Of a DNA stretch of 64,000 bases, positions 42,532 through 52,558 are shown in pieces (the first letter of the stretch is position 1; each line of letters opens with the position of its first letter). A program made the position numbers and the translations under genes. The stretch lies in assembly GCF_001544075.1 (NCBI RefSeq), contig NZ_BCNT01000004.1, positions 1-64,000 of the forward strand, in the 5' to 3' direction. Source of the DNA: Comamonas terrae (GTDB lineage: Bacteria > Pseudomonadota > Gammaproteobacteria > Burkholderiales > Burkholderiaceae_C). The notes under the pieces were generated by a model, which made no database searches, was not told the DNA's origin, and saw only the letters and a list, made by a program, of their open reading frames with translations.

Positions 42532-42612
42532 CCCCCTGAGCGACTTCTCGTCGCTTCCCCTCTCTTCGGGCGGGGGACGGCATCCTCGCTGCGGGGCCGC
42601 CCGGGGCCTTGC
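42532..42612 (+). repeat. 3'-end repeat family 2, copy d
   Basis: It starts CCCCCTGAGCGACTTCTCG one base after the recA stop codon and has CTTCCCCTCTCTTCGGGCGG, GGGACGGCATCCTCGCTGCG. The hairpin GCGACTTCTCGTCGC matches the first hairpin of copy b. Confidence 0.75.
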
Positions 42613-42680
42613 CTGATGCCTCTGGCTCGGTGCACGCCAGCATGCGGGCTGGGGCCACGGACCAAAGAGTTAGCCATCTT

Positions 42681-42710
42681 TGCGCAGGCAACCCCTGCGC
42701 ATTTTTTATT
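42681..42710 (+). terminator. Rho-independent terminator between recA and recX
   Basis: TGCGCAGG pairs with CCTGCGCA across CAACC, and TTTTTTATT follows. It lies 40 bp before recX, so recX needs read-through or its own promoter. Confidence 0.8.
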
Positions 42711-42749
42711 GCCGCCGGACACTTCAACCTTCAGGGAGACCTTTCGCAC

Positions 42750-43208
42750 ATGAGCTTTGCCAAGCTTTCACTCAAGGGCCGCGCCCTCAAGCTGCTGGCC
42801 CAGCGCGAGCATTCGCGCCTGGAACTGCAGCGCAAGCTGGCTGCGCATGTGGAAGAAGGCGAGGACCTGGACGCCATCCTCGACGCGCTGGAGCAGCGCG
42901 GCTTCATCAGCGAGGAGCGGGTGGTGGAATCGGTGATCCACAGCAAGGCCGGCCGCTACGGCACGGCCCGGCTGGTGCAGGAGCTGCGCAGCAAGGGCCT
43001 GGACGACGAGACCGTGCGCGCGGCCGGCGAGCAGTTGCGCGAAACCGAGCTGCAGCGCGCGCGCGAGCTGTGGCGCAAGCGCTTCGGCACGCCGCCGGCC
43101 ACGCCGCAGGAGCATCTCAAGCAGATGCGCTTTCTGGCCTCGCGCGGCTTCGGCGCTGATATCGCGAGCAAGGTCGTCAAGGGCCGTGGCCTGGAGGAAG
43201 ACGAATAG
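42750..43208 (+). CDS. recX: RecA regulator RecX
   Basis: The 152-residue protein shows three RecX helical repeats ([54 protein letters not shown]) and an end typical for RecX. It binds the RecA filament groove and limits it. The start ATG at 42750 follows CAGGGAGAC. It lies 219 bp downstream of recA. Confidence 0.93.
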   Translation: MSFAKLSLKGRALKLLAQREHSRLELQRKLAAHVEEGEDLDAILDALEQRGFISEERVVESVIHSKAGRYGTARLVQELRSKGLDDETVRAAGEQLRETELQRARELWRKRFGTPPATPQEHLKQMRFLASRGFGADIASKVVKGRGLEEDE

Positions 43209-43265
43209 GCTCTCCGGCGCCCTCTTCCCAAGACCCTGGCGCCGGCAGCCGGGCACTCCTGAAAG

Positions 43266-43300
43266 AAGAGCTGCTTGCGCATGAGTAGCCTTTGATTCAA
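43266..43300 (+). repeat. 3'-end repeat family 1, copy F
   Basis: It reads GAGCTGCTTGCGCATGAG 59 bp after the recX stop codon. It faces copy E, which belongs to the convergent MFS gene. Confidence 0.5.
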
Positions 43301-43324
43301 TACACTTTTCCCTTCAATCAAAGA

Positions 43325-43350
43325 ACCGGCAAGCGCAGGCAGCTATCAAT
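43325..43350 (-). repeat. 3'-end repeat family 1, copy E
   Basis: On the minus strand, right after the MFS TGA, it reads ATTGATAGCTGCCTGCGCTTG, the closest copy to the consensus. Confidence 0.75.
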
Positions 43351-44694
43351 TCAGCGTGCCGCCTGGCTGCCGCGCCCCACGAACAGCAGCACCAGGATGG
43401 CGGCACAGAACTCCACCGCGGCAATGATGAGCAGTCCGGGCGCATACGAGCCGCTGCCGGTCTGCAGCAGGCCCAGCAGCTGGGGCGAGAAATAGCCCGC
43501 CAGATTCGCCACGGAGTTGATCACCGCCAGGCCCACCACCAGCGCGGTGGCCGACAGGAAGCGGCTCGGGATCTGCCAGTACACGGGAATCGAGCCCATG
43601 GTCCCCAGCGAGGACAGCGCCAGCGACGCCACCACGCCGGCCACGCTGCCCTGCCTGAGGAACAGCGCCGTCAGCAGCAGGCCGATGGCGCCCAGCGCGG
43701 CGGCGGCCGCCGTATGCCAGCGCACCTCCTTTCGGCGGTCGGACAGCCAGCCGTTGCCTACCATGCCCAGCCAGCCGAAGGCATAGATGCCGGCCATGAC
43801 CCAGCCCAGCGCCTTCAGGTCGGTCACGCCCACGGACTTGACGATGCTGGGCCCGTAGAACACCAGCGTCGCATTGCCGGCCACGATGCAGAAGAAGATG
43901 AGGATCAGCATCAGCACGCGCGGATTGCGCATGGAAGCCCAGAAGCTGTGCTCGCGCTCGCCCAGCGCCTGCTCTTCCGCCCGCAGCTCTTCGCGCACAT
44001 GCTGCTTCTCGCGGTCGCTGAGCCAGCGCGCCTGGGCCGGGGTGTCGCTGAGCAGGAAGTAGGCGGCAATGCCGGCGATCACCGAGGGAATGCCTTCGAC
44101 GATGAACAGCCACTGCCAGCCCGCATGATTGCCCATGCCGTGCAGGGCCTCCATCAGGTAGGCGGCGATCGGGCTGCCCAGCATCAGCGACAGCGCCGAG
44201 GCCGAGACAAAGAACGCCAGCGCCTTGCCGCGCCGGTGCGCGGGCAGCCAGTAGGTCAGGTACAGGATCACGCCGGGCTGCAGGCCGGCCTCGAAGGCAC
44301 CCATCAGAAAGCGCAGCACGTAGAACTGCAGCGGCGTCTGCACCCAGGCCATGAGAATGCCCGTCACGCCCCAGCCGATGGTGATGCGCATGATGGTCTT
44401 CTTGGCGCCGAACCTGTGCAGCAGCAGGTTGCTGGGCACCTCGAACAGGAAGTAGCCGATGAAGAAGATGCCGGCGCCCGCGCCGTAGACGGCGTCGGAC
44501 CACTGCAGGTCGCTCATCATGGTGAGCTTGGCAAAGCCCACGTTGACGCGGTCGATCCAGGCCAGGAACCAGACCAGGGTCAGGAACGGAATCAGCCGCC
44601 AGATGAGGCGGCCGAAGGTCACGTCGCGCTCCTGGACGGAGCTGGCATCGGCCGCCTGCTGCGGCGGCTTTGCGGGGGTGGTGATGGCAGACAT
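43351..44694 (-). CDS. MFS transporter, anion:cation symporter family
   Basis: The 447-residue protein has twelve predicted membrane helices and the ACS-family wording: LIWRLIPFLTLVWFLAWIDR, NVGFAKLTMM, FEVPSNLLLHRFGAKKTIMR, LRFLMGAFEAGLQPGVILYL. Members import organic acids such as galactonate, phthalate, tartrate or hydroxybenzoate. ATG at 44694 follows GAGGCG. The upstream region contains an 18-bp dyad typical of GntR operators. No catabolic genes are adjacent, so the substrate is unknown. Confidence 0.9.
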   Translation of the reverse strand: MSAITTPAKPPQQAADASSVQERDVTFGRLIWRLIPFLTLVWFLAWIDRVNVGFAKLTMMSDLQWSDAVYGAGAGIFFIGYFLFEVPSNLLLHRFGAKKTIMRITIGWGVTGILMAWVQTPLQFYVLRFLMGAFEAGLQPGVILYLTYWLPAHRRGKALAFFVSASALSLMLGSPIAAYLMEALHGMGNHAGWQWLFIVEGIPSVIAGIAAYFLLSDTPAQARWLSDREKQHVREELRAEEQALGEREHSFWASMRNPRVLMLILIFFCIVAGNATLVFYGPSIVKSVGVTDLKALGWVMAGIYAFGWLGMVGNGWLSDRRKEVRWHTAAAAALGAIGLLLTALFLRQGSVAGVVASLALSSLGTMGSIPVYWQIPSRFLSATALVVGLAVINSVANLAGYFSPQLLGLLQTGSGSYAPGLLIIAAVEFCAAILVLLFVGRGSQAAR

Positions 44695-44835
44695 GGAACG
44701 CCTCGCTTTCGTGCAACAGAGGCCGGGATCGCAGCGAGGGTGCGGAGCCGCGGCGGCCTCCGTCCCAGGGGCGCAACGGCCGGCCACACAGGTAAGGCGG
44801 ACTATAGGAAAGCCTGGCGCAGGCCAGGGCCGGGA

Positions 44836-44853
44836 CTTGTCCGTCTGGACAAG
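44836..44853. promoter_or_regulatory. Perfect 7-bp dyad, GntR-type operator candidate
   Basis: CTTGTCC-GTCT-GGACAAG has 7-bp arms. It lies 142 bp before the MFS start on the minus strand, next to an AT-rich promoter-like block (44860-44910) with another dyad GTTTTCAAAAAC (44866-44877). Confidence 0.5.
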
Positions 44854-44946
44854 GCAGGATTTTTAGTTTTCAAAAACCAAACAATAAGAAAAATAAATTT
44901 CACATCACCCGCAAACCTCCCGCCGCGCGCCGAAAGCAGGCAAGAA

Positions 44947-44969
44947 AAAACGGCCGCCAGGGCCGTTTT
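44947..44969. terminator. Terminator after argC
   Basis: AAAACGGCC pairs with GGCCGTTTT. Read on the minus strand it follows the argC stop codon (44994) and is followed by TTTTTTCTTG. Confidence 0.75.
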
Positions 44970-44993
44970 CGGGGATGGGGCAGAGACTGCGGC

Positions 44994-45926
44994 TTACAGG
45001 CCCAGCATGATCTGCAGGTTCTGCACCGCGGCGCCGCTGGCGCCCTTGCCCAGATTGTCCAGGCGGGCGATGAGCACGGCCTGGCGGTAGCTTTCGTTGG
45101 CGAACACGCGCAGCTCCAGCTTGTTGGTGTCGGCCAGTGTATCGGCGGCCAGCTTGCCGTCTTCGGTCGGCGCCAGCACGCTGACCCAGCGGGCCGGCGT
45201 GTTGGTCCTGTCGTAATGGCTGGCCAGCGCATCGTGCAGGTCGGCGGCCCTGGGTGCGCCGGGCAGCAGGTCCAGATGCAGCGGCAGCTGCACCAGCATG
45301 CCCTGGCGGAAATTGCCCACGGCGGGCACGAACACGGGGCGGCGCGTCATGCCGGTGTAGTGCAGGATCTCGGGAATGTGCTTGTGCGACAGGCCCAGCG
45401 CATAGGCTTCGTAAGGTGCGGCCTGGCCGGCCTCGTAGGCCTCGATCATGGTGCGGCCGCCGCCCGAATAGCCGGAGACCGAAGGCAGGCTCACGGGATA
45501 GTCGGCCGGGATCAGGCCCGCGGCCACCAGCGGATGCAGCAGCGCGATGGCGCCCGTGGCGTAGCAGCCGGGGTTGGCCACGCGGGTGGCGGACCGGATC
45601 GCCTCCAGCTGGCCGGCGCGCAGCTCCGGGAAGCCGTAGACCCAGCCCGGCGCCACGCGGTGGGCAGTGGAGGCGTCGATGATCTTGATGGCGCGGCCCG
45701 TCTCGGCCGTGATGGCATCCACCATGGCCACGGTCTCGCGCGCGGCATCGTCGTGCAGGCAGAGGATGACCAGGTCCACGCCGGCGATCAGTGCTCGCTT
45801 GGCCGCCGGGTCCTTGCGCAGCTCGGGCGCAATGCTCACCAGCTCCACGCCAGCAAAGTTGACCAGACGCTCGCGGATCTGCAGACCTGTGGTTCCTGCT
45901 TCACCGTCGATAAAGACTTTTGCCAT
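44994..45926 (-). CDS. argC: N-acetyl-gamma-glutamyl-phosphate reductase, class 2
   Basis: The 310-residue enzyme reduces N-acetylglutamyl-phosphate with NADPH in arginine synthesis. It shows [19 protein letters not shown], the active-site Cys in [18 protein letters not shown], and [15 protein letters not shown]. It is of the shorter class 2 type (about 310 rather than 345 residues). ATG at 45926 follows GAGAAGAG. It is alone, not in an arg operon, and diverges from sucC. Confidence 0.95.
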   Translation of the reverse strand: MAKVFIDGEAGTTGLQIRERLVNFAGVELVSIAPELRKDPAAKRALIAGVDLVILCLHDDAARETVAMVDAITAETGRAIKIIDASTAHRVAPGWVYGFPELRAGQLEAIRSATRVANPGCYATGAIALLHPLVAAGLIPADYPVSLPSVSGYSGGGRTMIEAYEAGQAAPYEAYALGLSHKHIPEILHYTGMTRRPVFVPAVGNFRQGMLVQLPLHLDLLPGAPRAADLHDALASHYDRTNTPARWVSVLAPTEDGKLAADTLADTNKLELRVFANESYRQAVLIARLDNLGKGASGAAVQNLQIMLGL

Positions 45927-46451
45927 TGCTCTTCTCTCCTGCACCGGCTCGCGCATTGCATTCCTTGTATGCCGCGGCCTGCGGCACCATTGCCGCGTTT
46001 AGCTCTTTATTGTCGTTTAAACCGCCGGCGGATGCGGAAATTGGCGCTGAAACCACGCCGCGCCGACAAAGCCCGGCGGCTTTCGTCCTGACTGCGGCCG
46101 GACTGCTTCCTTTTTTGACCCCGGGCATGGCCGGGCCATGGTCGGCCGACAGTTTGTCGGATGGCTGACAAAACTCTGGAAAAACCCTGCAGCTTATATA
46201 TAAGACATAAGAGAAAGGCGGGTGAAAAGATATCGCCCGGATATCATTTCCTCAACGATATCAAGGCATTGCGGGCTGCCCGGCGCTTCTGTAAAGAAGT
46301 GCCACATTGTGGATTTTGCGCATGGTGGGCCGTCGTTTTGCGCGGTGCAACATGGTACATTTCCGAGTGCCATGTCATACGAACCCGGTGGTTGCCAGAC
46401 GCAGTGTCCACGGCACACGGGCATTTCCCCTCAGTTCAGAGAGACAAAGTC
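45927..46451. other. 525-bp divergent region between argC and sucC
   Basis: It holds a 6-bp dyad (CCGACA...TGTCGG, 46146-46160), an AT-rich TTATATATAAG block near 46194-46204 that could be a -10 region for sucC, and then a leader of about 240 nt. Three GATATC copies occur at 46229, 46240 and 46257. No gene is convincing. Confidence 0.55.
46229..46262. promoter_or_regulatory. Three GATATC palindromes in the sucC leader
   Basis: Three copies of the 6-bp palindrome GATATC, spaced 11 and 17 bp, lie in one 34-bp stretch about 200 bp before sucC. In such a GC-rich genome this AT-rich 6-mer is expected rarely. It might be an operator array. Confidence 0.35.
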
Positions 46452-47612
<1,161 letters not shown>

Positions 47613-47629
47613 GGCCCGGAGAACAGAAC

Positions 47630-48523
47630 ATGTCTATCTATATCAATAAAGACACTCGCGTCATCACCCAAGGCATCACCGGCAAGACGGGCCAGTTCCA
47701 CACCGAGAAGTGCATCGAGTACGCGAACGGCAAGAACTGCTTCGTGGCCGGCGTGAACCCCAAGAAGGCCGGCGAAAAGATCTTCGACGTGCCGATCTAC
47801 GCCTCCGTCAAGGAAGCCGCCAAGGACACCGGCGCCACCGTTTCCGTGATCTACGTGCCGCCCGCAGGCGCTGCCGCCGCGATCTGGGAAGCCGTGGAAG
47901 CCGACCTGGACCTGGCCATCTGCATTACCGAAGGCATTCCCGTGCGCGACATGCTGGAAGTGCGCAACAAGATGAAGGCCAAGGAAGCCGCCGGCGGCAA
48001 GAAGACGCTGCTGCTGGGCCCCAACTGCCCCGGCCTGATCACGCCTGACGAGATCAAGATCGGCATCATGCCCGGCCACATCCACAAGAAGGGCCGCGTG
48101 GGCGTGGTGTCCCGTTCCGGCACGCTGACCTACGAAGCCGTGGCGCAGCTGACCGAACTGGGCATCGGCCAGTCCTCCGCTGTCGGCATCGGCGGCGACC
48201 CGATCAACGGCCTCAAGCACATCGACGTGATGAAGGCCTTCAACGACGATCCCGACACCGACGCCGTGATCATGATCGGCGAAATCGGCGGTCCCGACGA
48301 AGCCGAAGCCGCCCGCTGGTGCAAGGAACACATGAAGAAGCCCGTGGTCGGCTTCATCGCCGGCGTGACGGCCCCTCCCGGCAAGCGCATGGGCCACGCA
48401 GGCGCGCTGATCTCCGGCGGCGCCGACACGGCCGATGCCAAGCTGGCCATCATGGAAGAGTGCGGCTTCACCATCACCCGCAATCCTTCCGAAATGGGCC
48501 GCCTGCTCAAGGGCCTGCTGTAA
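47630..48523 (+). CDS. sucD: Succinyl-CoA ligase, alpha subunit
   Basis: The 297-residue subunit shows the CoA-binding Rossmann [30 protein letters not shown] and the phospho-His loop [14 protein letters not shown]. It completes the SucCD enzyme. GGCCCGGAGAACAGAAC precedes the ATG. A 10-bp stem-loop and a terminator follow. Confidence 0.98.
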   Translation: MSIYINKDTRVITQGITGKTGQFHTEKCIEYANGKNCFVAGVNPKKAGEKIFDVPIYASVKEAAKDTGATVSVIYVPPAGAAAAIWEAVEADLDLAICITEGIPVRDMLEVRNKMKAKEAAGGKKTLLLGPNCPGLITPDEIKIGIMPGHIHKKGRVGVVSRSGTLTYEAVAQLTELGIGQSSAVGIGGDPINGLKHIDVMKAFNDDPDTDAVIMIGEIGGPDEAEAARWCKEHMKKPVVGFIAGVTAPPGKRMGHAGALISGGADTADAKLAIMEECGFTITRNPSEMGRLLKGLL

Positions 48524-48541
48524 AAGCGAGCATCAAGGGTG

Positions 48542-48573
48542 CGTGAAACTGTGAGCACTTACGCAGTTTCACG
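48542..48573 (+). other. 10-bp stem-loop after sucD
   Basis: CGTGAAACTG pairs perfectly with CAGTTTCACG across 12 nt, 18 bp past the stop codon. It has no T tract, so it is not a terminator by itself; it may protect the 3' end of the transcript. Confidence 0.6.
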
Positions 48574-48625
48574 AACAGATACAGGCAGGTATAGCCACTA
48601 AACTGCCGTCACCCAATAAAAGATC

Positions 48626-48655
48626 AGCGCCATGGGTATCCCATGGCGCTTTTCC
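48626..48655 (+). terminator. Terminator of sucCD
   Basis: AGCGCCATGGG pairs with CCCATGGCGCT around TAT and is followed by TTTCC. It sits directly before the first TerC gene. Confidence 0.85.
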
Positions 48656-48675
48656 ATTCATAACGCGGAGTGACC

Positions 48676-49368
48676 ATGGAATTTCTCAGCAGCGCCGACT
48701 TCTGGATCGGCCTCGTCAAGATTATCTGGATCAACATCATCCTGTCGGGAGACAACGCCGTGGTGATCGCGCTGGCCGCACGATCGCTGCCGCCCGAGCA
48801 GCAGAAGAAGGCCGTCATGTTCGGTTCGGGCGCGGCCGTCGTGCTGCGGATCGTGCTGACCGTGGTCGCAGCCAAGCTGCTGGAGCTGTCCTTCCTGCAG
48901 ATCGTGGGCGGCTGCCTGCTGCTGTGGATCGGCTACCAGCTGCTGACCGGCGACGAGGACGGCGAAGGCGAATCCAAGGGCACCAGCTCCATGATGGCTG
49001 CCGTGCGCACCATCCTGATCGCCGACCTGGTGATGAGCCTGGACAACGTGATCGCCGTGGCCGCCACCGCCCAGGGCAACATGGTCCTGCTGATCCTGGG
49101 CCTGGCCATCAGCATCCCGCTGGTGATCTTCGGCTCCACGCTGATGATCAAGCTCATGGAGCGCTTCCCCGTCATCGTCACGCTGGGTGCCGCCCTGATC
49201 GGCTGGGTCGGCGGCGAGACCATCATGAACGACAAGGTGCTGCACGGCTTTGTGGAAAACGCCCCCTGGCTGCACTATGTGGCCGCCGCGGCCGGCGCCA
49301 TCCTGGTCGTGGGCCTGGGCAAGTTCATGCAGGCCCGCAAGCCGCAGGAAGAAGCCAGCGCGGCCTGA
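48676..49368 (+). CDS. TerC-family membrane protein, paralogue 1
   Basis: The 230-residue protein has about seven hydrophobic helices and the TerC hallmarks LSGDNAVVIALAARSLP and ADLVMSLDNVIAVAA. Their Asp and Asn residues are likely metal ligands. Family members export Mn2+ or support metal loading of exported proteins. The ATG at 48676 follows GCGGAG and is preferred over GTG at 48670. It forms a tandem with paralogue 2, but each has its own leader and terminator. Confidence 0.9.
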   Translation: MEFLSSADFWIGLVKIIWINIILSGDNAVVIALAARSLPPEQQKKAVMFGSGAAVVLRIVLTVVAAKLLELSFLQIVGGCLLLWIGYQLLTGDEDGEGESKGTSSMMAAVRTILIADLVMSLDNVIAVAATAQGNMVLLILGLAISIPLVIFGSTLMIKLMERFPVIVTLGAALIGWVGGETIMNDKVLHGFVENAPWLHYVAAAAGAILVVGLGKFMQARKPQEEASAA

Positions 49369-49412
49369 ACGCGGCCCGACCCGGCAGCGGCCGATGCGGC
49401 TGCCGGCCCCTG

Positions 49413-49441
49413 AAAACGCACTGCACCGGCAGTGCGTTTTT
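49413..49441 (+). terminator. Terminator of TerC paralogue 1
   Basis: AAAACGCACTGC pairs with GCAGTGCGTTTT across three bases, followed by T. Confidence 0.8.
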
Positions 49442-49449
49442 CATTGGGC

Positions 49450-49479
49450 CTGCGCCAAGCCGGCCTGCACCAAGCCGGC
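49450..49479 (+). repeat. 15-bp tandem duplication
   Basis: CTGCGCCAAGCCGGC is followed directly by CTGCACCAAGCCGGC, with one change. It lies between the two TerC genes. Confidence 0.6.
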
Positions 49480-49682
49480 ATGTGCCGGGCGGTACACCGC
49501 GCACCGCGCTCCTGCAAGCCCGCGGCGCATGTCCATGACGCCAGCAGCAATAGTGCCCCGCGCCACGGCGCGGCAGATGACTAAACTGGACCGTCATCGA
49601 CCCAGGCGGCAATGCCGCTTCTCTTGCGCGCTGCACGGCGCATCCTGGCGGAAACATGCACCTGGGCAAAGGAAGCCTGCCC

Positions 49683-50375
49683 ATGGAAGCCCTGCTTGCC
49701 GCCGATTTCTGGATCGGCCTGTTCAAGATCGTCTGGATCAACATCATCCTCTCGGGCGACAACGCCGTGGTGATTGCGCTGGCGGCGCGCGGCCTGTCGG
49801 CGCACCAGCAGAGAAAGGCCATCGTGTTCGGCTCCGGCGCCGCCGTCGTGCTGCGCATCGCACTCACGGTGGTCGCCGCGCGGCTCATGCAGCTGCCCTT
49901 TGTCGAGATCATCGGCGGCCTGTTGCTGCTGTGGATCGGCGTTGGCCTGCTGCGCGAGGACGACAGCGCCGATGACGCAGACCGCCAGACGGCCCGAACC
50001 GGCATGATGGCCGCCATACGCACCATCCTGCTGGCCGATCTGGTCATGAGCCTGGACAACGTGATCGCCGTGGCCGCAGCGGCCCGCGGCGACATGCTGC
50101 TGCTGATCCTGGGACTGGCCATCAGCATTCCGCTGGTGGTCTTCGGCTCCACGCTGATGATCAGGCTCATGGACCGCTTTCCCGTCATCGTCACGCTGGG
50201 CGCGGCCCTGATCGGCTGGGTGGCCGGGGAAACCATCACCGGCGATGCCGTGCTGGCGGCGCTTGCCGAAGCCACGCCCTGGATCCACTATGCGGCGGCG
50301 GCCACCGGCGCGCTGCTGGTGGTAGTGACCGGCAAGGCCTTGCAGGCCCGGGCCAACCGCAGCGCAGCGGCATGA
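49683..50375 (+). CDS. TerC-family membrane protein, paralogue 2
   Basis: It has 230 residues, exactly the length of paralogue 1, and a matching start (MEALLAADFWIGLFKIVWIN). It has LSGDNAVVIALAARGLS and ADLVMSLDNVIAVAA. ATG at 49683 matches paralogue 1 and follows AAAGGAAG; an upstream ATG (49656) exists. The two are clearly a tandem duplication, with most changes in the loop after helix 3 (DDSADDADRQTAR). Both likely move metal ions. Confidence 0.9.
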   Translation: MEALLAADFWIGLFKIVWINIILSGDNAVVIALAARGLSAHQQRKAIVFGSGAAVVLRIALTVVAARLMQLPFVEIIGGLLLLWIGVGLLREDDSADDADRQTARTGMMAAIRTILLADLVMSLDNVIAVAAAARGDMLLLILGLAISIPLVVFGSTLMIRLMDRFPVIVTLGAALIGWVAGETITGDAVLAALAEATPWIHYAAAATGALLVVVTGKALQARANRSAAA

Positions 50376-50397
50376 CGAATGGAGAGATAAGCTCCCG

Positions 50398-50445
50398 AAA
50401 AATGAGCTACTTGTGCCTGCTGCCTCTCAAGAACAGGCTCTAACA
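50398..50445 (+). repeat. 3'-end repeat family 1, copy I (diverged)
   Basis: GAGCTACTTGTGCCTG begins 28 bp after the TerC paralogue 2 stop codon. It keeps the layout of the other copies (GAGCTxCTTGxGC) but not the GATAG start. Confidence 0.3.
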
Positions 50446-50541
50446 TTCCCATACCCAATGAGCAGCAAGCGCTGCCCGCTCCTGATTTCATACCGCTTGC
50501 GTAACGGGCACCCTCCCCGGCCTTTTCATGGAAGCACCGCC

Positions 50542-51408
50542 ATGCCAAGATCAGGAGCCGGCTCCCGGTCTCGCCGCCTCTTGCGCCACCCTCCCATGCT
50601 GCCCCCGTCGCCCCTGCCGCGCTCCACATCCACCGCCGTCCGGCCCGCCGTGCACATGGTGGCGCGGACCGACACGGGGCTGCAGCGCAGCAACAACGAG
50701 GATGCCGTCGCCATCCACCCGGATGCCAGGCCCTGGCCCGTCGCCGTGCTGGCCGACGGCATGGGCGGCTACAGCGCCGGCGAAATCGCCAGCGCCATGG
50801 CGGTGAAACTGGTGCCCGCCGCCTTGCAGGATGCTCCGGCTGCGCCCGCTCATCTGGAAACGGCGCTGCGCAATGCGCTGCAGCTGGCCAATGCCGCCAT
50901 TTTTTCCGCGGCCAGCAGCACGCCCGGCTGCCGCGGCATGGCCACCACCGTGGTCGCGGCCGCCGTGCTGCCTAAGGAAGTGGTTTTCGCCCATCTCGGC
51001 GATTCGCGGGCCTACGGCTGGCGCCAGGGCGCGCTGACCCGTATCACCCATGACCATTCGCTGGTGCAGCGGGAAATCGATGCCGGCCATATCCGCGAGC
51101 AGGACGCCCGCAGCTCCGGCCTGAGCCACTTGGTCACGCGCGCGCTGGGCGTGGGCCACGAGGTCGAGCCCGACATCAGCCGCTGGCCGCTGCAGGCCGG
51201 CGACCGCATCATGCTGTGCTCCGACGGCGTGACCGACATGCTGAGCGACGAAGAAATCGGGAAACTGTTCGCCGAGCAAGCTCCGCTGCCCATCCTCCTG
51301 ACCGCTCTGGTGCAGGCCGCCAATGCAGCGGGCGGCAAGGACAATATCGGCGTCATCCTGATGGAGTCGACAGCCGTTGAAGCAGGACACTCACTGAAGG
51401 CGCCATAG
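50542..51408 (+). CDS. PP2C-family serine/threonine phosphatase
   Basis: The 288-residue protein has the PP2C metal motifs: RTDTGLQRSNNEDAVAI, LADGMGGYSAGE, FAHLGDSRAYGW, MLCSDGVTDML and KDNIGVILM. These coordinate Mn2+ or Mg2+ for removal of phosphate from Ser/Thr. ATG at 50542 follows GGAAG and gives a basic N-terminal leader; ATG at 50596 is also possible. The next gene is an FHA-domain protein, a phosphothreonine reader, so they form a signalling pair. No kinase is in the window. Confidence 0.9.
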   Translation: MPRSGAGSRSRRLLRHPPMLPPSPLPRSTSTAVRPAVHMVARTDTGLQRSNNEDAVAIHPDARPWPVAVLADGMGGYSAGEIASAMAVKLVPAALQDAPAAPAHLETALRNALQLANAAIFSAASSTPGCRGMATTVVAAAVLPKEVVFAHLGDSRAYGWRQGALTRITHDHSLVQREIDAGHIREQDARSSGLSHLVTRALGVGHEVEPDISRWPLQAGDRIMLCSDGVTDMLSDEEIGKLFAEQAPLPILLTALVQAANAAGGKDNIGVILMESTAVEAGHSLKAP

Positions 51409-51648
51409 CGCATCAGCGACCACCGGTCTCTTTTCCCGCAGGACGGCAGACGGATGCGGCAGCAGAACATGGCAAGGCCTGATGAACAGGCCGGAAACCG
51501 GCACTGCCGAACACGCGCCACTCCAGCGCAGCGCCTGGCGTTGGGAAGCTTTGTAGAATCTCCGCCCGGCTCTGCCCTGGTTTCAAACAGTTACGATAAT
51601 GGCAATGACCAAGGCCAGCCCTTGGCCCAAGACAGGAGCTTTTTCAGC

Positions 51649-52371
51649 ATGCCCACTCTGGTCATTTCTATCGACGGTGCTGTGATCAAGGAGGTCCAGC
51701 TCACCAAGGAACGCACCACCCTGGGCCGCCGACCGTACAACGACATCGTGATCGACAACCTCGCCGTCAGCGGCGAGCATGCCGTGCTGACCATGGCGAA
51801 CGGCCTGGTCACCATCGAAGACCTGCGCAGCACCAATGGCACCCATGTCAACGGCAACGCCATCGAGCGTTGCACGCTCAAGAATGGCGACCTGCTGGAT
51901 GTGGGCCGCTACAAGATCCGATTCCTGGACGACGAGGCGGACAAACCGTCCAGGCGCCAGGGTCTGACCGCCACGCTCAAGACCATGGCGGCCACGGCTG
52001 GCGAAACCCGCGGGCTGGGCAGCAAGCTCAGCAGCCCCTCGGGCTTTGGCGAAGTGTCCAGCTTCTCCTCCACGCTGCAGGGAGGTCCTGCACTTCCCAC
52101 CCAGCGCCGCGCCACCATCCGCATGCTCACCGGCGGCCTGGCCGGCCAGGAAGTCGCGCTCTACAAAGTGGTCACCACCCTGGGCAAGCCCGGCGTGGCC
52201 ATTGCCTCCATCACACAAAAGCCCCATGGCTTTGTGCTCACCCACATTGAAGGCGAAAGCACCGCCCTCAAGCTCAACGGCCAGAATGTAGGCCCGCTGC
52301 CCGTGCCTTTGCTGCACGGCGATATGGTGGAACTGGCCGGCACGCAGATGCAGTTTGTGGTGGGGGAATGA
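51649..52371 (+). CDS. FHA-domain protein
   Basis: The 240-residue protein has an N-terminal FHA domain (LTKERTTLGRRPYNDIVIDN, VSGEHAVLTM with Ser-x-x-His, RSTNGTHVNG). A linker and a second, degenerate FHA-like module follow (ATIRMLTGGLAGQEVALYKV, VVTTLGKPGVAIASIT, NGQNVG). FHA domains read phosphothreonine. ATG at 51649 follows CAGGAGC. It follows the PP2C gene by 240 bp and precedes pilA; it may link protein phosphorylation to surface behaviour. Confidence 0.88.
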   Translation: MPTLVISIDGAVIKEVQLTKERTTLGRRPYNDIVIDNLAVSGEHAVLTMANGLVTIEDLRSTNGTHVNGNAIERCTLKNGDLLDVGRYKIRFLDDEADKPSRRQGLTATLKTMAATAGETRGLGSKLSSPSGFGEVSSFSSTLQGGPALPTQRRATIRMLTGGLAGQEVALYKVVTTLGKPGVAIASITQKPHGFVLTHIEGESTALKLNGQNVGPLPVPLLHGDMVELAGTQMQFVVGE

Positions 52372-52558
52372 CGCTCGACGTCGCCCCTACCCTCGACTCT
52401 GACATCCAACAGCTGCAGTCAAACCCGAGGACAGCGTACAGCCAGCATCAACAGCACACTCCTGGCCGGAACTGCAGCCTTTCGCGTCACAAGAAACGCC
52501 ATTCAAACTGACAAAAACGTCACTACCCATGTATCCACATGCCAAAAAATGTTCTTAA

